10,265 nucleotides of DNA from Clostridiales bacterium UBA4362 (GCA_002393975.1 DGSM01000102.1:1-10265); one strand, 5' to 3'; numbered from the stretch's first letter, positions 1-7,000 are shown. Made by a program: numbers and translations. The notes: generated from the letters alone by a model not told the origin.

Positions 1-41
1 CCAAACATTACATAAAGTAAAATTAAATAGAATAAATATAA

Positions 42-69
42 AAATAGAGGAATTATTCTTCCTCTATTT
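42..69 (-). terminator. Rho-independent terminator overlapping the end of the four-helix protein gene
   Basis: A perfect 11-bp inverted repeat (42-52 pairing with 59-69) encloses a 6-nt loop. Read on the minus strand it is followed by a T-rich run (TTTTTATATTT). The right arm carries the last sense codons of the upstream gene and its TAA stop lies in the loop, so the terminator is partly coding. It most likely ends the rsmE operon. The other side of the hairpin is also T-rich, so it may act in both directions. Confidence 0.75.
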
Positions 70-568
70 CTTTTTCTTCTTCTTTTTTATAATCTATATA
101 TCTAATTAAAATACTCTTTATTAAAAAATAAACGGTTATTACTATAATGCATCCTACTTCGTATTTTGAAATATAGATGTAGCTTTTAGAAAATAGGTTT
201 ACTAGAATTAATGTAATTAAAGATAATAAAATTAATTCTAGTCCATGACTTCCTAACAATATATTAGTTTTTTGATAACTAACTTCAATTAATATAAGTC
301 CTGCTATTCCTAAAACATATTGTAATATTGTGATTGTTTTAAAATAAGTATCAAATCCAATAAACTCATATCCAACAATTAGTAGATACATATATACTAA
401 CATTAGTATTCCGATTATTATGTTCTTAAATATCTTGGTATAAGAAGGACTTCTTTTAAGTTTCATGTTAAATCTAATATGATCTATCTCTTCTTTTATC
501 ACAGATAATTGTTTATCAGTAATTTTTATTTCTTTATTGTCTTTTCTTTCGTTCTTTTTGTCAGGCAC
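53..568 (-). CDS. Four-helix membrane protein of unknown function
   Basis: I do not recognise this 171-residue protein. The first 45 residues are charged and probably helical (Lys/Glu/Asp-rich) and should be cytoplasmic. Four hydrophobic segments follow at about 48-67, 78-97, 106-125 and 136-156, and the protein ends in a short Lys/Glu tail. The start is GTG at 566-568. It is supported by an AAAGGA Shine-Dalgarno at 576-581 with 7 nt spacing, and the first in-frame ATG is only at residue 35. It begins 22 nt after the rsmE stop in the same direction with no terminator between, so the two are probably co-transcribed. The final codons lie inside the terminator hairpin. The topology is predicted by eye; no catalytic motif is visible and no function is proposed. 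Confidence 0.8.
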   Translation of the reverse strand: MPDKKNERKDNKEIKITDKQLSVIKEEIDHIRFNMKLKRSPSYTKIFKNIIIGILMLVYMYLLIVGYEFIGFDTYFKTITILQYVLGIAGLILIEVSYQKTNILLGSHGLELILLSLITLILVNLFSKSYIYISKYEVGCIIVITVYFLIKSILIRYIDYKKEEEKEIEEE

Positions 569-590
569 TTTTTAGTCCTTTCATAAAATA

Positions 591-1325
591 TTATAATTCA
601 AATTCATATACTAACATTGAAAGTAATGTAATTGGAGCAGTTTCTGTTCTTAAAATTCTTTTTCCAAGTGAAACGCATTTAGCTCCATTTGATATAAATG
701 CTTCCAATTCTTTATTGTCTACCCCACCTTCAGGGCCAATTATAATTGCTACATTTTTTATTTGTTCTTTTGATAATTCTTTTAACACATCTTTTAAAGT
801 TTGTTTTGATTCATTTTCATATGCAACTAATACTAAATCAAAGTCTGACATTCTATTTAATAACTCTTTTGTGTCAATAGTAAACTCTACTTTAGGAATC
901 ATATTACGTTTAGATTGTTTTGCTGCACTTTCAGCTATCTTATTCCAACGAGTATTCTTTTGATCTTCATTTTTAATTTTTGCTATAGAAAATCTCATTT
1001 CAACAGGTACTATTGAACTTACGCCTAATTCAGTAGCTTTTTCTATTATACATTCTAATTTATCTGCTTTTGGTAATCCTTGGAACAATGTAATGTTTAT
1101 AGGTAACTCTGTAGATGGTATTTCTTCAATGATTTTACATATAACCTCTTCACTACTAATACTAATTATTTCAGATAGATATTTTAAATGTGAATCACTA
1201 TTTGTTGTATATATCTTTGTTCCTATTTCCATTCTTAGTACATTTTTTATATGATTAACATCTTCACCATTTATAATTGCTTTATCATCTGTAAAATTAT
1301 TGTTACTTATAAAAAAATTATACAT
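591..1325 (-). CDS. rsmE: 16S rRNA (uracil1498-N3)-methyltransferase RsmE
   Basis: RsmE is a SPOUT-class, SAM-dependent enzyme that methylates N3 of U1498 in 16S rRNA of the small subunit. The 244 residues match the family's usual length. The N-terminal PUA-like domain (about 1-70) has the HIKNVLRM motif at 25-32. The SPOUT domain (about 75-240) has the KADKLECIIEKATELGVSSI region at 86-105, an RWNKIAESAAKQSKR segment at 126-140, and the knot motifs IGPEGG at 196-201 and SLGKRILRTETAP at 219-231, which form the cofactor-binding knot. The ATG at 1325 has a TAAGGA site just upstream. It is the first gene of a two-gene unit with the membrane protein that follows. In many bacteria it sits beside prmA; that gene is not here. 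Identification is secure from the motifs. Confidence 0.96.
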   Translation of the reverse strand: MYNFFISNNNFTDDKAIINGEDVNHIKNVLRMEIGTKIYTTNSDSHLKYLSEIISISSEEVICKIIEEIPSTELPINITLFQGLPKADKLECIIEKATELGVSSIVPVEMRFSIAKIKNEDQKNTRWNKIAESAAKQSKRNMIPKVEFTIDTKELLNRMSDFDLVLVAYENESKQTLKDVLKELSKEQIKNVAIIIGPEGGVDNKELEAFISNGAKCVSLGKRILRTETAPITLLSMLVYEFEL

Positions 1326-1354
1326 AGAGCATCCTTAATTTCTAAACTATAATA

Positions 1355-1382
1355 ATTTTATCATATTAAAATAAAAAAACAA
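1355..1382 (-). promoter_or_regulatory. Probable sigma-A promoter for rsmE
   Basis: On the minus strand a TTGTTT -35 (1382 to 1377) is followed after 16 nt by TAAAAT (1360 to 1355). The -10 is preceded by TGA, giving an extended TGnTAAAAT form. Transcription would start near 1348, leaving a leader of about 20 nt before the ATG. AT-richness raises the chance of random matches, but the three elements are correctly spaced. Confidence 0.5.
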
Positions 1383-1421
1383 ATACATTATTATTTTTTT
1401 ATTACAAAAACAGCCAATTGA

Positions 1422-1450
1422 TTGAAGCGTGATATTATCTTTATTACAAT
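1422..1450 (+). promoter_or_regulatory. Probable sigma-A promoter for the 316-residue protein gene
   Basis: TTGAAG (1422-1427) and TACAAT (1445-1450) are separated by exactly 17 nt, each one or two bases from the sigma-A consensus. Transcription would begin near 1457, giving a leader of about 34 nt that holds the AAGGA ribosome binding site. It diverges from the rsmE promoter within the same 165-nt gap. Confidence 0.6.
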
Positions 1451-1490
1451 ATAAAATGAATTAAAAAGACTAACGAAGAAGGATATATTA

Positions 1491-2441
1491 ATGGTAATTT
1501 ATTACAATAAAAATGAAGGTTTAGAACTTCAAGCTGATGAAATAATAAATAGTCTTAATAAGGAAATAGATACTCAAAAGGTTCAATTAGATAATGTCTT
1601 AAAATGCCTTGAAGATATTAATGGTTTAATTCAAACTAGTGACAGTCTGGATAATGCTTCAGAGCTTACTTCCCTTTTGATGAATTTAAAAGAAAATTTT
1701 AACTATTTACGTGATACTATTGCTAATCTAAAGAAACTAAGAGAAATGATGAATTCTATTAGAATTTCTTATATAGGAAAAGATATTACTAAAACTAAGA
1801 AATTTGATATGAATGTAAATCAATTTAACGATTTAGCAACTGAAGTAAATAATCATATTCTAGAAGATAATGTTAAGATCAATAATTTCTATGCTGAATA
1901 TGTTAAAAATAGTGACTTTATATATAATCCTGCAAGTACAAAAGTTGGAAAAGATGAAAGTGCTGAAAAAATAAAAAAATTAAGCAGTATTCTAGGAAAC
2001 GATGACTCATCTGAAGAAGAAATTAAAGATAATAAAATTCTTCTTATTTCTGCTCGCAAAGGTGTTGTTGAATTACCATATACAGTAAGTGAACTAAATA
2101 AAGCAAAATCTAAGAATGGATATGATTCTTTACAAGAAACAATTAAAAAAGAATTTACTGTTCCAATTAGTAGATACAGAAATGCTTCAATTGCAAGATT
2201 CAGAGAAGGTTTTAATCTAATGAGAAAACGTGAAGGTAAAGGTTTAGTAGCTTCAATGGATTTAGCCTTAGAGCTTACCTTTAAATCATTATTAAATCCA
2301 GCCATTATCACTGCTTGTAAATCAGTAAATGAATTAGACATTTATCTTGATTGTTTAAAATCTAACGAATTAGAAAAGTTCGATATATTTGAAATCAAAT
2401 ATGAAGTTGCTCCTCATAAAAGTACAGTATTTGATGAATAA
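1491..2441 (+). CDS. Protein of unknown function with N-terminal coiled coil
   Basis: I do not recognise this 316-residue protein. Residues about 10-90 look like a coiled coil or helical bundle, rich in Leu, Asn, Lys and Glu. A second helical stretch (about 105-140) and an acidic linker (about 152-180, with DDSSEEE) lead to a C-terminal domain at about 183-308. That domain starts with a hydrophobic strand (KILLISARKGVVELPYTV), has a basic centre (ISRYRNASIARFREGFNLMRK) and ends in short strands (FDIFEIKYEVAP). There is no signal peptide or membrane segment, so it is probably cytoplasmic. The ATG has AAGGA at 1479-1483 with 7 nt spacing. It stands alone, with its own promoter and a strong terminator 30 bp after the stop. 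Composition looks like that of its neighbours. No catalytic signature was found and no function is assigned. Confidence 0.85.
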   Translation: MVIYYNKNEGLELQADEIINSLNKEIDTQKVQLDNVLKCLEDINGLIQTSDSLDNASELTSLLMNLKENFNYLRDTIANLKKLREMMNSIRISYIGKDITKTKKFDMNVNQFNDLATEVNNHILEDNVKINNFYAEYVKNSDFIYNPASTKVGKDESAEKIKKLSSILGNDDSSEEEIKDNKILLISARKGVVELPYTVSELNKAKSKNGYDSLQETIKKEFTVPISRYRNASIARFREGFNLMRKREGKGLVASMDLALELTFKSLLNPAIITACKSVNELDIYLDCLKSNELEKFDIFEIKYEVAPHKSTVFDE

Positions 2442-2469
2442 TACTTACTAATCATATTAAATATATAAA

Positions 2470-2499
2470 AAAATACACCAACTCTTGTTGGTGTATTTT
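2470..2499. terminator. Bidirectional Rho-independent terminator between convergent genes
   Basis: A perfect 13-bp stem (2470-2482 with 2487-2499) closes a 4-nt loop (TCTT) and contains the core ACACCAAC/GTTGGTGT. Plus-strand transcripts then meet TTTTAATATTTTATT, and minus-strand transcripts meet TTTTTTATATAT. It therefore serves both the 316-residue protein gene on the left and the signal peptidase gene on the right. Confidence 0.9.
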
Positions 2500-2502
2500 A
2501 AT

Positions 2503-2534
2503 ATTTTATTATTTTATTATTTTATTATTTTATT
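2503..2534. repeat. Short tandem repeat, four copies of ATTTTATT
   Basis: Four exact, uninterrupted copies of the 8-mer ATTTTATT directly follow the bidirectional terminator. Further A/T-only sequence runs from there to the stop codon of the signal peptidase gene. The tract lies in the 3' region between convergent genes and codes for nothing visible. It could have arisen by replication slippage. Confidence 0.85.
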
Positions 2535-2566
2535 AATTTTATATTTTTATATTTTTTTATGATCTT

Positions 2567-3316
2567 TTACTCATCATCACCTTCTTCATCTTCATCGTCT
2601 ATTTCTTCATAATCTTCAGAATCTTCAGAATCTTCTTCAATATCATCATTATCTGTGTTTGTATAGTTCTTTTCTTCTGTTTCTCCATCTGAATCTAAAC
2701 CATATTTCTTAAGATGAATACCAAGCTCCGCCTCTGTTCTTTTTAAATGTCTTTCTATTTCTTTATCTTCCCTTTTTCCCATCCAGAAGTATATTGCAAA
2801 TATCACAATAACAAAACTAATTGCACCAAATGATGTTTTAACATTTAATATAAATTTTCCTATACCATCAATCTTGTTGCTATATTTACCTCTAATGTTT
2901 TCAAATCTTACTTCATTACCATCTTTATCATTATTGTTATCACCTTTGGTAACAAAAAACTTATTATTGTTAACATCTTTTATTTCTATTACTCTGTGAG
3001 TAATATCTTTTCCTTCACCATTAGAAAAAGTAATAATATCATCAACATTTATTGATTCAGCATTTTCTACTTTATCAACTAATATAATGTCTCCTACTTC
3101 TAAAAATGGTTCCATACTACCAGAAGATACAATATAAGTTCTATAGCCAAATATAGTAACCACTTGATTAGGATGTGTTATTTTTTGAAAAACTATATAT
3201 AAATTAAATAGAACAATAATAATTAATATTGGTGAAAGAATAAATTTAAAGATTTTTTTAAATTTATTTCTAGTATCAATTTTATCTTTTAATTCTCTTT
3301 TGTTATAATATTTCAT
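2567..3316 (-). CDS. Signal peptidase I, ER-type (SipW-like, peptidase family S26B)
   Basis: A membrane serine protease that removes signal peptides on the outer face of the membrane. The 249 residues contain a transmembrane anchor (about 24-44), the catalytic motif SSGSMEP with nucleophile Ser67, VGDIILVDKV at 74-83, THRVI with His107 in the place held by Lys in ordinary bacterial SPase I, and KGDNN at 124-128 with conserved Asp126. A second membrane segment lies at about 163-179. The Ser/His arrangement marks the ER/archaeal/SipW subgroup. In Bacillus subtilis SipW processes TasA and TapA; no such substrate is recognisable here. After the second helix comes a charged region and a strongly acidic tail (20 Asp/Glu among residues 224-249), predicted cytoplasmic. 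The ATG directly follows the upstream stop (TAAATG), with AGAGGA at 3321-3326 inside the upstream gene, so translation is probably coupled. Confidence 0.92.
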   Translation of the reverse strand: MKYYNKRELKDKIDTRNKFKKIFKFILSPILIIIVLFNLYIVFQKITHPNQVVTIFGYRTYIVSSGSMEPFLEVGDIILVDKVENAESINVDDIITFSNGEGKDITHRVIEIKDVNNNKFFVTKGDNNNDKDGNEVRFENIRGKYSNKIDGIGKFILNVKTSFGAISFVIVIFAIYFWMGKREDKEIERHLKRTEAELGIHLKKYGLDSDGETEEKNYTNTDNDDIEEDSEDSEDYEEIDDEDEEGDDE

Positions 3317-3676
3317 TTATTCCTCTTTAGAATGTTTATGAAGCTTTCTCCTTGCTTTTCTTATTTGTAGCTCTGTATTTTTATATTGTTTAACAATTCT
3401 AAATACAGAAAATCCAATAAGCACAAAAGCAATTAAAAAAATAATTTTATGATTATCTATTGTATTTCCAAAATAATATAAGAATCCACTCTTAATATGT
3501 GATGTTTCGCCTTCATTTGTAACTATGCTCCAATTAACCTGTGTAGACTTGTAAATTGAAGAAACTAGGTTAATGCATATAGGAAGAAGTCCTAACAATA
3601 ATAGATAATCAAACTTTTCTAATCTAATTATCTTTGGTTTTCTAGGAATTCTTTTTGCTTCCATAACATTTTCCAT
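3317..3676 (-). CDS. Small two-helix membrane protein coupled to the signal peptidase
   Basis: I do not recognise this 119-residue protein. The N-terminus is basic (KRIPRKPK at 8-15), followed by a transmembrane segment at about 23-42, a loop of some 34 residues, a second segment at about 77-94 and a basic tail (IRKARRKLHKHSK). By the positive-inside rule both ends are cytoplasmic and the loop is outside. There is no signal-peptidase catalytic motif, and no obvious A-x-A cleavage site. The start is clear: AGAGGTG at 3683-3689 lies 6 nt before the ATG. The stop codon abuts the signal peptidase start, which suggests the two are made together. It might be a partner, assembly factor or regulator of the peptidase; that is inference from position only. 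It holds the place TapA has in the Bacillus operon but shows no visible similarity to TapA. Confidence 0.85.
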   Translation of the reverse strand: MENVMEAKRIPRKPKIIRLEKFDYLLLLGLLPICINLVSSIYKSTQVNWSIVTNEGETSHIKSGFLYYFGNTIDNHKIIFLIAFVLIGFSVFRIVKQYKNTELQIRKARRKLHKHSKEE

Positions 3677-3696
3677 TTATTTCACCTCTTGGATTT

Positions 3697-3725
3697 AATA
3701 TATCAAATCAATTTTGTATTTTCAA
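3697..3725 (-). promoter_or_regulatory. Strong sigma-A-like promoter for the membrane protein/signal peptidase pair
   Basis: On the minus strand TTGAAA (3725 to 3720), a spacer of exactly 17 nt and TATATT (3702 to 3697) form a near-consensus promoter. A TGA just before the -10 gives the extended form. Transcription would begin near 3690, so the leader is very short (about 14 nt) and consists essentially of the AGAGGTG ribosome binding site. Confidence 0.65.
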
Positions 3726-3736
3726 CCCTAAAATTA

Positions 3737-3765
3737 TACAAATTTTCAATAAAATATAATATAAT
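3737..3765 (+). promoter_or_regulatory. Possible promoter for the TMEM198-like/uvrB operon
   Basis: Two overlapping perfect TATAAT hexamers (3755-3760 and 3760-3765) lie about 63-73 nt before the first start codon. No good -35 is present at the right distance; the best for the second is TACAAA at 3737-3742. Some promoter is expected here because the gene behind it runs in the opposite direction. No SOS-type operator was recognised in the gap. Confidence 0.35.
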
Positions 3766-3827
3766 AGAATCATAAATAACATTTGTTAATTACTATAAAA
3801 TTTATAAAAAATAAAAAGGAGATATAT

Positions 3828-4430
3828 ATGGATCAATTCTTATCAAATATTCATTCATCTAGTATTACACTTACAGAAACATTTGCAGGTATCCCAGGTG
3901 TTAATGTAGCAACTCCAATCATTGCTTTAGTAATAGCTGCTTATCTTGCACTATTTGGATACAAATTAAAGAAAGTAACTTTAGCAATTGTATGGTTTAT
4001 TTTTGGTTTTATATTAGCAAGTACTATTTTGCCTATGGCTATTGATGGAATTAGTGTAGCAATAATTCTTTTAGTTGGAGTTATTTTAGGTTGTATTTTT
4101 GCATTCCTTGGATTTCAAATTGAACAAGCGGCTATATTTGTTGCAGTTACATACCTTGCCTTTTCAATGTTAAGTAAGTTTATACATGTTGATCAAGAAA
4201 TAATCAATTTTGTTATAAAAGGAATAATATCTGTTGTTCTAGGTGGTATAGCATTAAGTTATACCAAGCCAATATTTATTATTGTTGCAAGTTTATATGC
4301 TGGAAGTTTAGTATATATTTATTTACCAGAGTTGGTTCCTATGTCATATTCTTTAGCATTAATTATAGGAATAGCAGTTACTGTTGTAGGAATTGCAACA
4401 CAATTTAGTATTACTCTTAAAGATGATTAA
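3828..4430 (+). CDS. Seven-helix membrane protein, TMEM198/DUF4203-like
   Basis: A 200-residue, almost wholly hydrophobic protein with seven candidate membrane helices at about 29-45, 50-68, 75-95, 99-116, 126-144, 148-166 and 173-192. It is rich in small residues, with Gly motifs near helix ends (for example FGYKLKK, LGFQIEQ, LGGIALSYTKP). Helix count, length and the repeated Gly/Ala pattern fit the TM7S3/TMEM198 (DUF4203) type of bacterial protein, whose role is unknown; the assignment is by general resemblance. An open frame extends upstream to a TTG at 3783, but the ATG at 3828 is preferred: AAGGAGA at 3816-3822 is ideally placed and residues before it have no membrane-protein character. 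It is the first gene of an operon and ends 12 nt before uvrB. Confidence 0.8.
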   Translation: MDQFLSNIHSSSITLTETFAGIPGVNVATPIIALVIAAYLALFGYKLKKVTLAIVWFIFGFILASTILPMAIDGISVAIILLVGVILGCIFAFLGFQIEQAAIFVAVTYLAFSMLSKFIHVDQEIINFVIKGIISVVLGGIALSYTKPIFIIVASLYAGSLVYIYLPELVPMSYSLALIIGIAVTVVGIATQFSITLKDD

Positions 4431-4442
4431 AAGGAGATAATA

Positions 4443-6404
4443 ATGTTTAAATTACATTCTGAGTATAAGCCTACTGGTGACCAGCCAGAAGCAATTGAAT
4501 ATCTTTCAAATGGAATAAAGTCTGGTAAAAAATATCAGACTTTATTAGGCGTAACTGGATCAGGAAAAACTTTTACTATGGCCAATATAATCCAAAATGT
4601 TCAAAAGCCTACTATTGTTTTAGCTCATAACAAAACCTTAGCCGGACAATTATATTCAGAATTTAAAGAGTTCTTTCCTGAGAATCGTGTTGAATATTTC
4701 GTTTCATATTATGATTATTATCAACCAGAAGCCTATATTCCACAATCAGATACTTACATAGAAAAAGATGCATCTATAAATGATGAAATAGATAAACTAA
4801 GAAATTCTGCAACAGCTGCTCTTTTTGAAACAAGAGATGTTATTATCGTAGCCTCTGTTTCTTGTATCTATGGTTTAGGAGATCCTATCGACTACGAAAA
4901 CATGATAGTGAGTTTACGTCCTGGAATGAAAGCTGAAAGAAATACTATTCTAAAAAAACTAATTAATATGCAATATGATAGAAACGAACTAGATTTTAAA
5001 AGAGGTACTTTTAGAGCTAAAGGTGATGTAGTAGAAATCTATCCTTCAAACGAATCTGAAAAAGGAATCAGAGTTGAATTTTGGGGTGATGAAATTGAAA
5101 AGATTTCTGAAATTAACGCTACAACAGGAAAAGTTATTGCTACTCGCCCACATGTTATGATTTATCCAAATTCTCACTATGTTACAACCTCAGACAAAAT
5201 GGAAAGAGCTTTAAACTCTATTGAAGAAGAAATGAAAGAACAAGTAAAGTTCTTCAAAGATAATGGCAAATTAATTGAAGCGCAAAGAATTGAAGAAAGA
5301 ACAAATTTTGATTTAGAGATGATGAGAGAAACAGGTTTTTGTTCAGGAATAGAAAACTATTCTCGCCATATATCTGGAAGAGCTCCTGGCTCTGCCCCAT
5401 TTACTCTTTTAGATTATTTGCCACCAGATTATCTAATGTTAATAGACGAATCACATCAAACTATTCCACAAGTAAGGGCTATGTATAATGGTGACCGTGC
5501 AAGAAAAGAAATGTTAGTAAAATATGGCTTTAGATTACCAAGTGCATTTGATAATAGACCTCTTAAATTTAATGAATTTGAGGATAGATTAAATCAAGTT
5601 ATATTTGTTAGTGCTACACCAGCTGAATATGAATTACAGCATTCTGAAAATAATATTGCAGAACAAATCATTAGACCTACTGGATTATTAGATCCTAAGA
5701 TAACAGTAAAACCTATTGATGTCCAAATAGATGATCTAATTGAACAAATACATATTAGAGAAAAGAAAAATGAACGTGTTCTAGTTACTACGCTTACTAA
5801 ACGTATGGCTGAAGACTTAAGTAAGTATTTAGGAGAGCTTGGAATTAAAGTTAAATATTTACACTCTGATATAAAAGCTCTTGAGAGAATGGAAATTATT
5901 AGAGACCTAAGAATGGGTAAATTTGATGTATTAGTAGGAATTAATCTTTTAAGAGAAGGCTTGGATATTCCAGAAGTTTCATTAGTTGCAATATTAGATG
6001 CTGATAAAGAAGGCTTTTTACGTTCTGAAAGATCTTTAATTCAAACAATAGGAAGAGCTGCAAGAAATACAGATGGTGAAGTAATCATGTATGCTGATGA
6101 ACTTACTGATAGTATGGATAAAGCTATTTCTGAAACAAATCGAAGACGAGAGCTTCAAATGGAATATAATAAAGCACATGGTATCACCCCTACTACTATT
6201 AAGAAAGACATAAGAGAGACTATAAAAGCTTCATACGAAGTTGAAAAAGATGCTGTTGACTATATTAAAGAACATGAAACATTAGAACAAGCTATTGATA
6301 GATTAACAGATGAAATGATTGCAGCTGCCCAAAATCTTGAGTTTGAAAAAGCAGCAGAGCTACGTGATAAGATAAAAGAATTAGAAACAAACTTAGCAAT
6401 TTAG
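4443..6404 (+). CDS. uvrB: Excinuclease ABC subunit B (UvrB)
   Basis: UvrB is the DNA-damage-verifying helicase-like subunit of nucleotide excision repair. UvrA loads it onto DNA and it recruits UvrC for the incisions. The 653 residues are full length. Visible are Walker A GVTGSGKT (36-43), the damage-probing beta-hairpin region YYDYYQPEAYIP (89-100), Walker B DESH (335-338), SATP (390-393), motif V GINLLREGLDIPE (499-511), motif VI QTIGRAARN (534-542) and a C-terminal UVR domain (about 614-650) that contacts UvrC. The ATG has AAGGAG 7 nt upstream. It lies 12 nt after the seven-helix protein gene and 12 nt before the YcxB-like gene, so it is the middle gene of three. uvrA, often adjacent in Firmicutes, is absent from both sides. 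No frameshift or missing motif was seen. Confidence 0.98.
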   Translation: MFKLHSEYKPTGDQPEAIEYLSNGIKSGKKYQTLLGVTGSGKTFTMANIIQNVQKPTIVLAHNKTLAGQLYSEFKEFFPENRVEYFVSYYDYYQPEAYIPQSDTYIEKDASINDEIDKLRNSATAALFETRDVIIVASVSCIYGLGDPIDYENMIVSLRPGMKAERNTILKKLINMQYDRNELDFKRGTFRAKGDVVEIYPSNESEKGIRVEFWGDEIEKISEINATTGKVIATRPHVMIYPNSHYVTTSDKMERALNSIEEEMKEQVKFFKDNGKLIEAQRIEERTNFDLEMMRETGFCSGIENYSRHISGRAPGSAPFTLLDYLPPDYLMLIDESHQTIPQVRAMYNGDRARKEMLVKYGFRLPSAFDNRPLKFNEFEDRLNQVIFVSATPAEYELQHSENNIAEQIIRPTGLLDPKITVKPIDVQIDDLIEQIHIREKKNERVLVTTLTKRMAEDLSKYLGELGIKVKYLHSDIKALERMEIIRDLRMGKFDVLVGINLLREGLDIPEVSLVAILDADKEGFLRSERSLIQTIGRAARNTDGEVIMYADELTDSMDKAISETNRRRELQMEYNKAHGITPTTIKKDIRETIKASYEVEKDAVDYIKEHETLEQAIDRLTDEMIAAAQNLEFEKAAELRDKIKELETNLAI

Positions 6405-6416
6405 GAGAAATATTAT

Positions 6417-6902
6417 ATGAAAATCAAAACCGAATTTGATATTAATGATTTTAACCTTATAAAAAAATACTTGATTCCTAACAGAAACTTTATACATGTA
6501 TTAGCACTATTAATACTAGTATTCTCTATTTTTACAAATCAGGTTTTTGTGGGCTTTATAATAGGTGTTCTTGGAGTAATAGTAATGGAAGTGTTACTAT
6601 TTGTTTCTTCTAAAAAGATTACTAAAGTTATGAAAGAACGTTTTAAAGAATCTTTGAATGGTAAAGATAAATTAGAAATAGATATAGACTTTCAAGATGA
6701 TAGCTTAATTTCACATAGCAATAATACAAATTCTACTTTAAAAATGAACTATGCTGATTTAAAAAAGTTAATACTAAGTGATAAATATAGTTTACTATTT
6801 ACAATAGGAAATCTATTTCTAATAATTGAAACATCAAAAATTTTAGAAAATAAATTAGACGAATTTCTTTTAAATAAAAATCCTAATTTAAAAATAAGAT
6901 AA
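6417..6902 (+). CDS. YcxB-like membrane protein
   Basis: A 161-residue protein with a short N-terminal region (about 1-22), two close hydrophobic helices (about 25-41 and 43-63) forming a hairpin, and a C-terminal soluble domain. The segment at about 86-140 alternates in beta-strand fashion: acidic strand, Ser/Asn-rich turn, a YADLKKLILSDKYSLLFT stretch, then FLIIE. The layout of two helices followed by a domain with a conserved 'ydDl.k....+.yl.l' pattern matches the YcxB-like family of Bacilli and Clostridia, whose function is unknown. AGGAG at 6403-6407 overlaps the uvrB stop and lies 9 nt before the ATG, so translation may be linked to uvrB. It is the last gene before the operon's terminator. 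Gene identification is firm; family assignment is moderate. Confidence 0.8.
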   Translation: MKIKTEFDINDFNLIKKYLIPNRNFIHVLALLILVFSIFTNQVFVGFIIGVLGVIVMEVLLFVSSKKITKVMKERFKESLNGKDKLEIDIDFQDDSLISHSNNTNSTLKMNYADLKKLILSDKYSLLFTIGNLFLIIETSKILENKLDEFLLNKNPNLKIR

Positions 6903-6944
6903 TAATTTTACCATAATTATCTTTTATATTATTATAAGACTTCT

Positions 6945-6991
6945 AATAAAAAATAAAGCATCTCAATGAAATGGATGCTTTATTTTTTATT
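6945..6991. terminator. Bidirectional Rho-independent terminator between convergent operons
   Basis: A perfect 18-bp stem (6945-6962 with 6974-6991) closes an 11-nt loop; its GC-containing part is AAAGCATC/GATGCTTT and the rest is A/T. The T6 run in the right arm ends plus-strand transcripts from the uvrB operon, and the matching A-run gives a T6 tract for minus-strand transcripts from ftsH and the DUF4190 gene. Confidence 0.9.
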
Positions 6992-7000
6992 TGTTTTATT

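Noticed and set aside
715..963. Plus-strand open frame inside rsmE
   Set aside because: rsmE motifs on the other strand are unmistakable; the frame is a shadow without a ribosome binding site.
1889..2341. Open frame of 150 codons on the minus strand inside the 316-residue protein gene
   Set aside because: It is antisense to a gene with a good promoter, ribosome binding site and terminator, has no Shine-Dalgarno of its own, and its translation shows no domain-like pattern.
3783..3827. N-terminal extension of the seven-helix protein from a TTG at 3783
   Set aside because: The ATG at 3828 has an ideal AAGGAGA site, and the extension overlaps that site and the leader.
6896..6923. Eight-bp hairpin (AAGATAAT/ATTATCTT) across the stop codon of the YcxB-like gene
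   Set aside because: It is almost all A/T with a 12-nt loop and would be weak; the 18-bp hairpin just downstream is a far better terminator.
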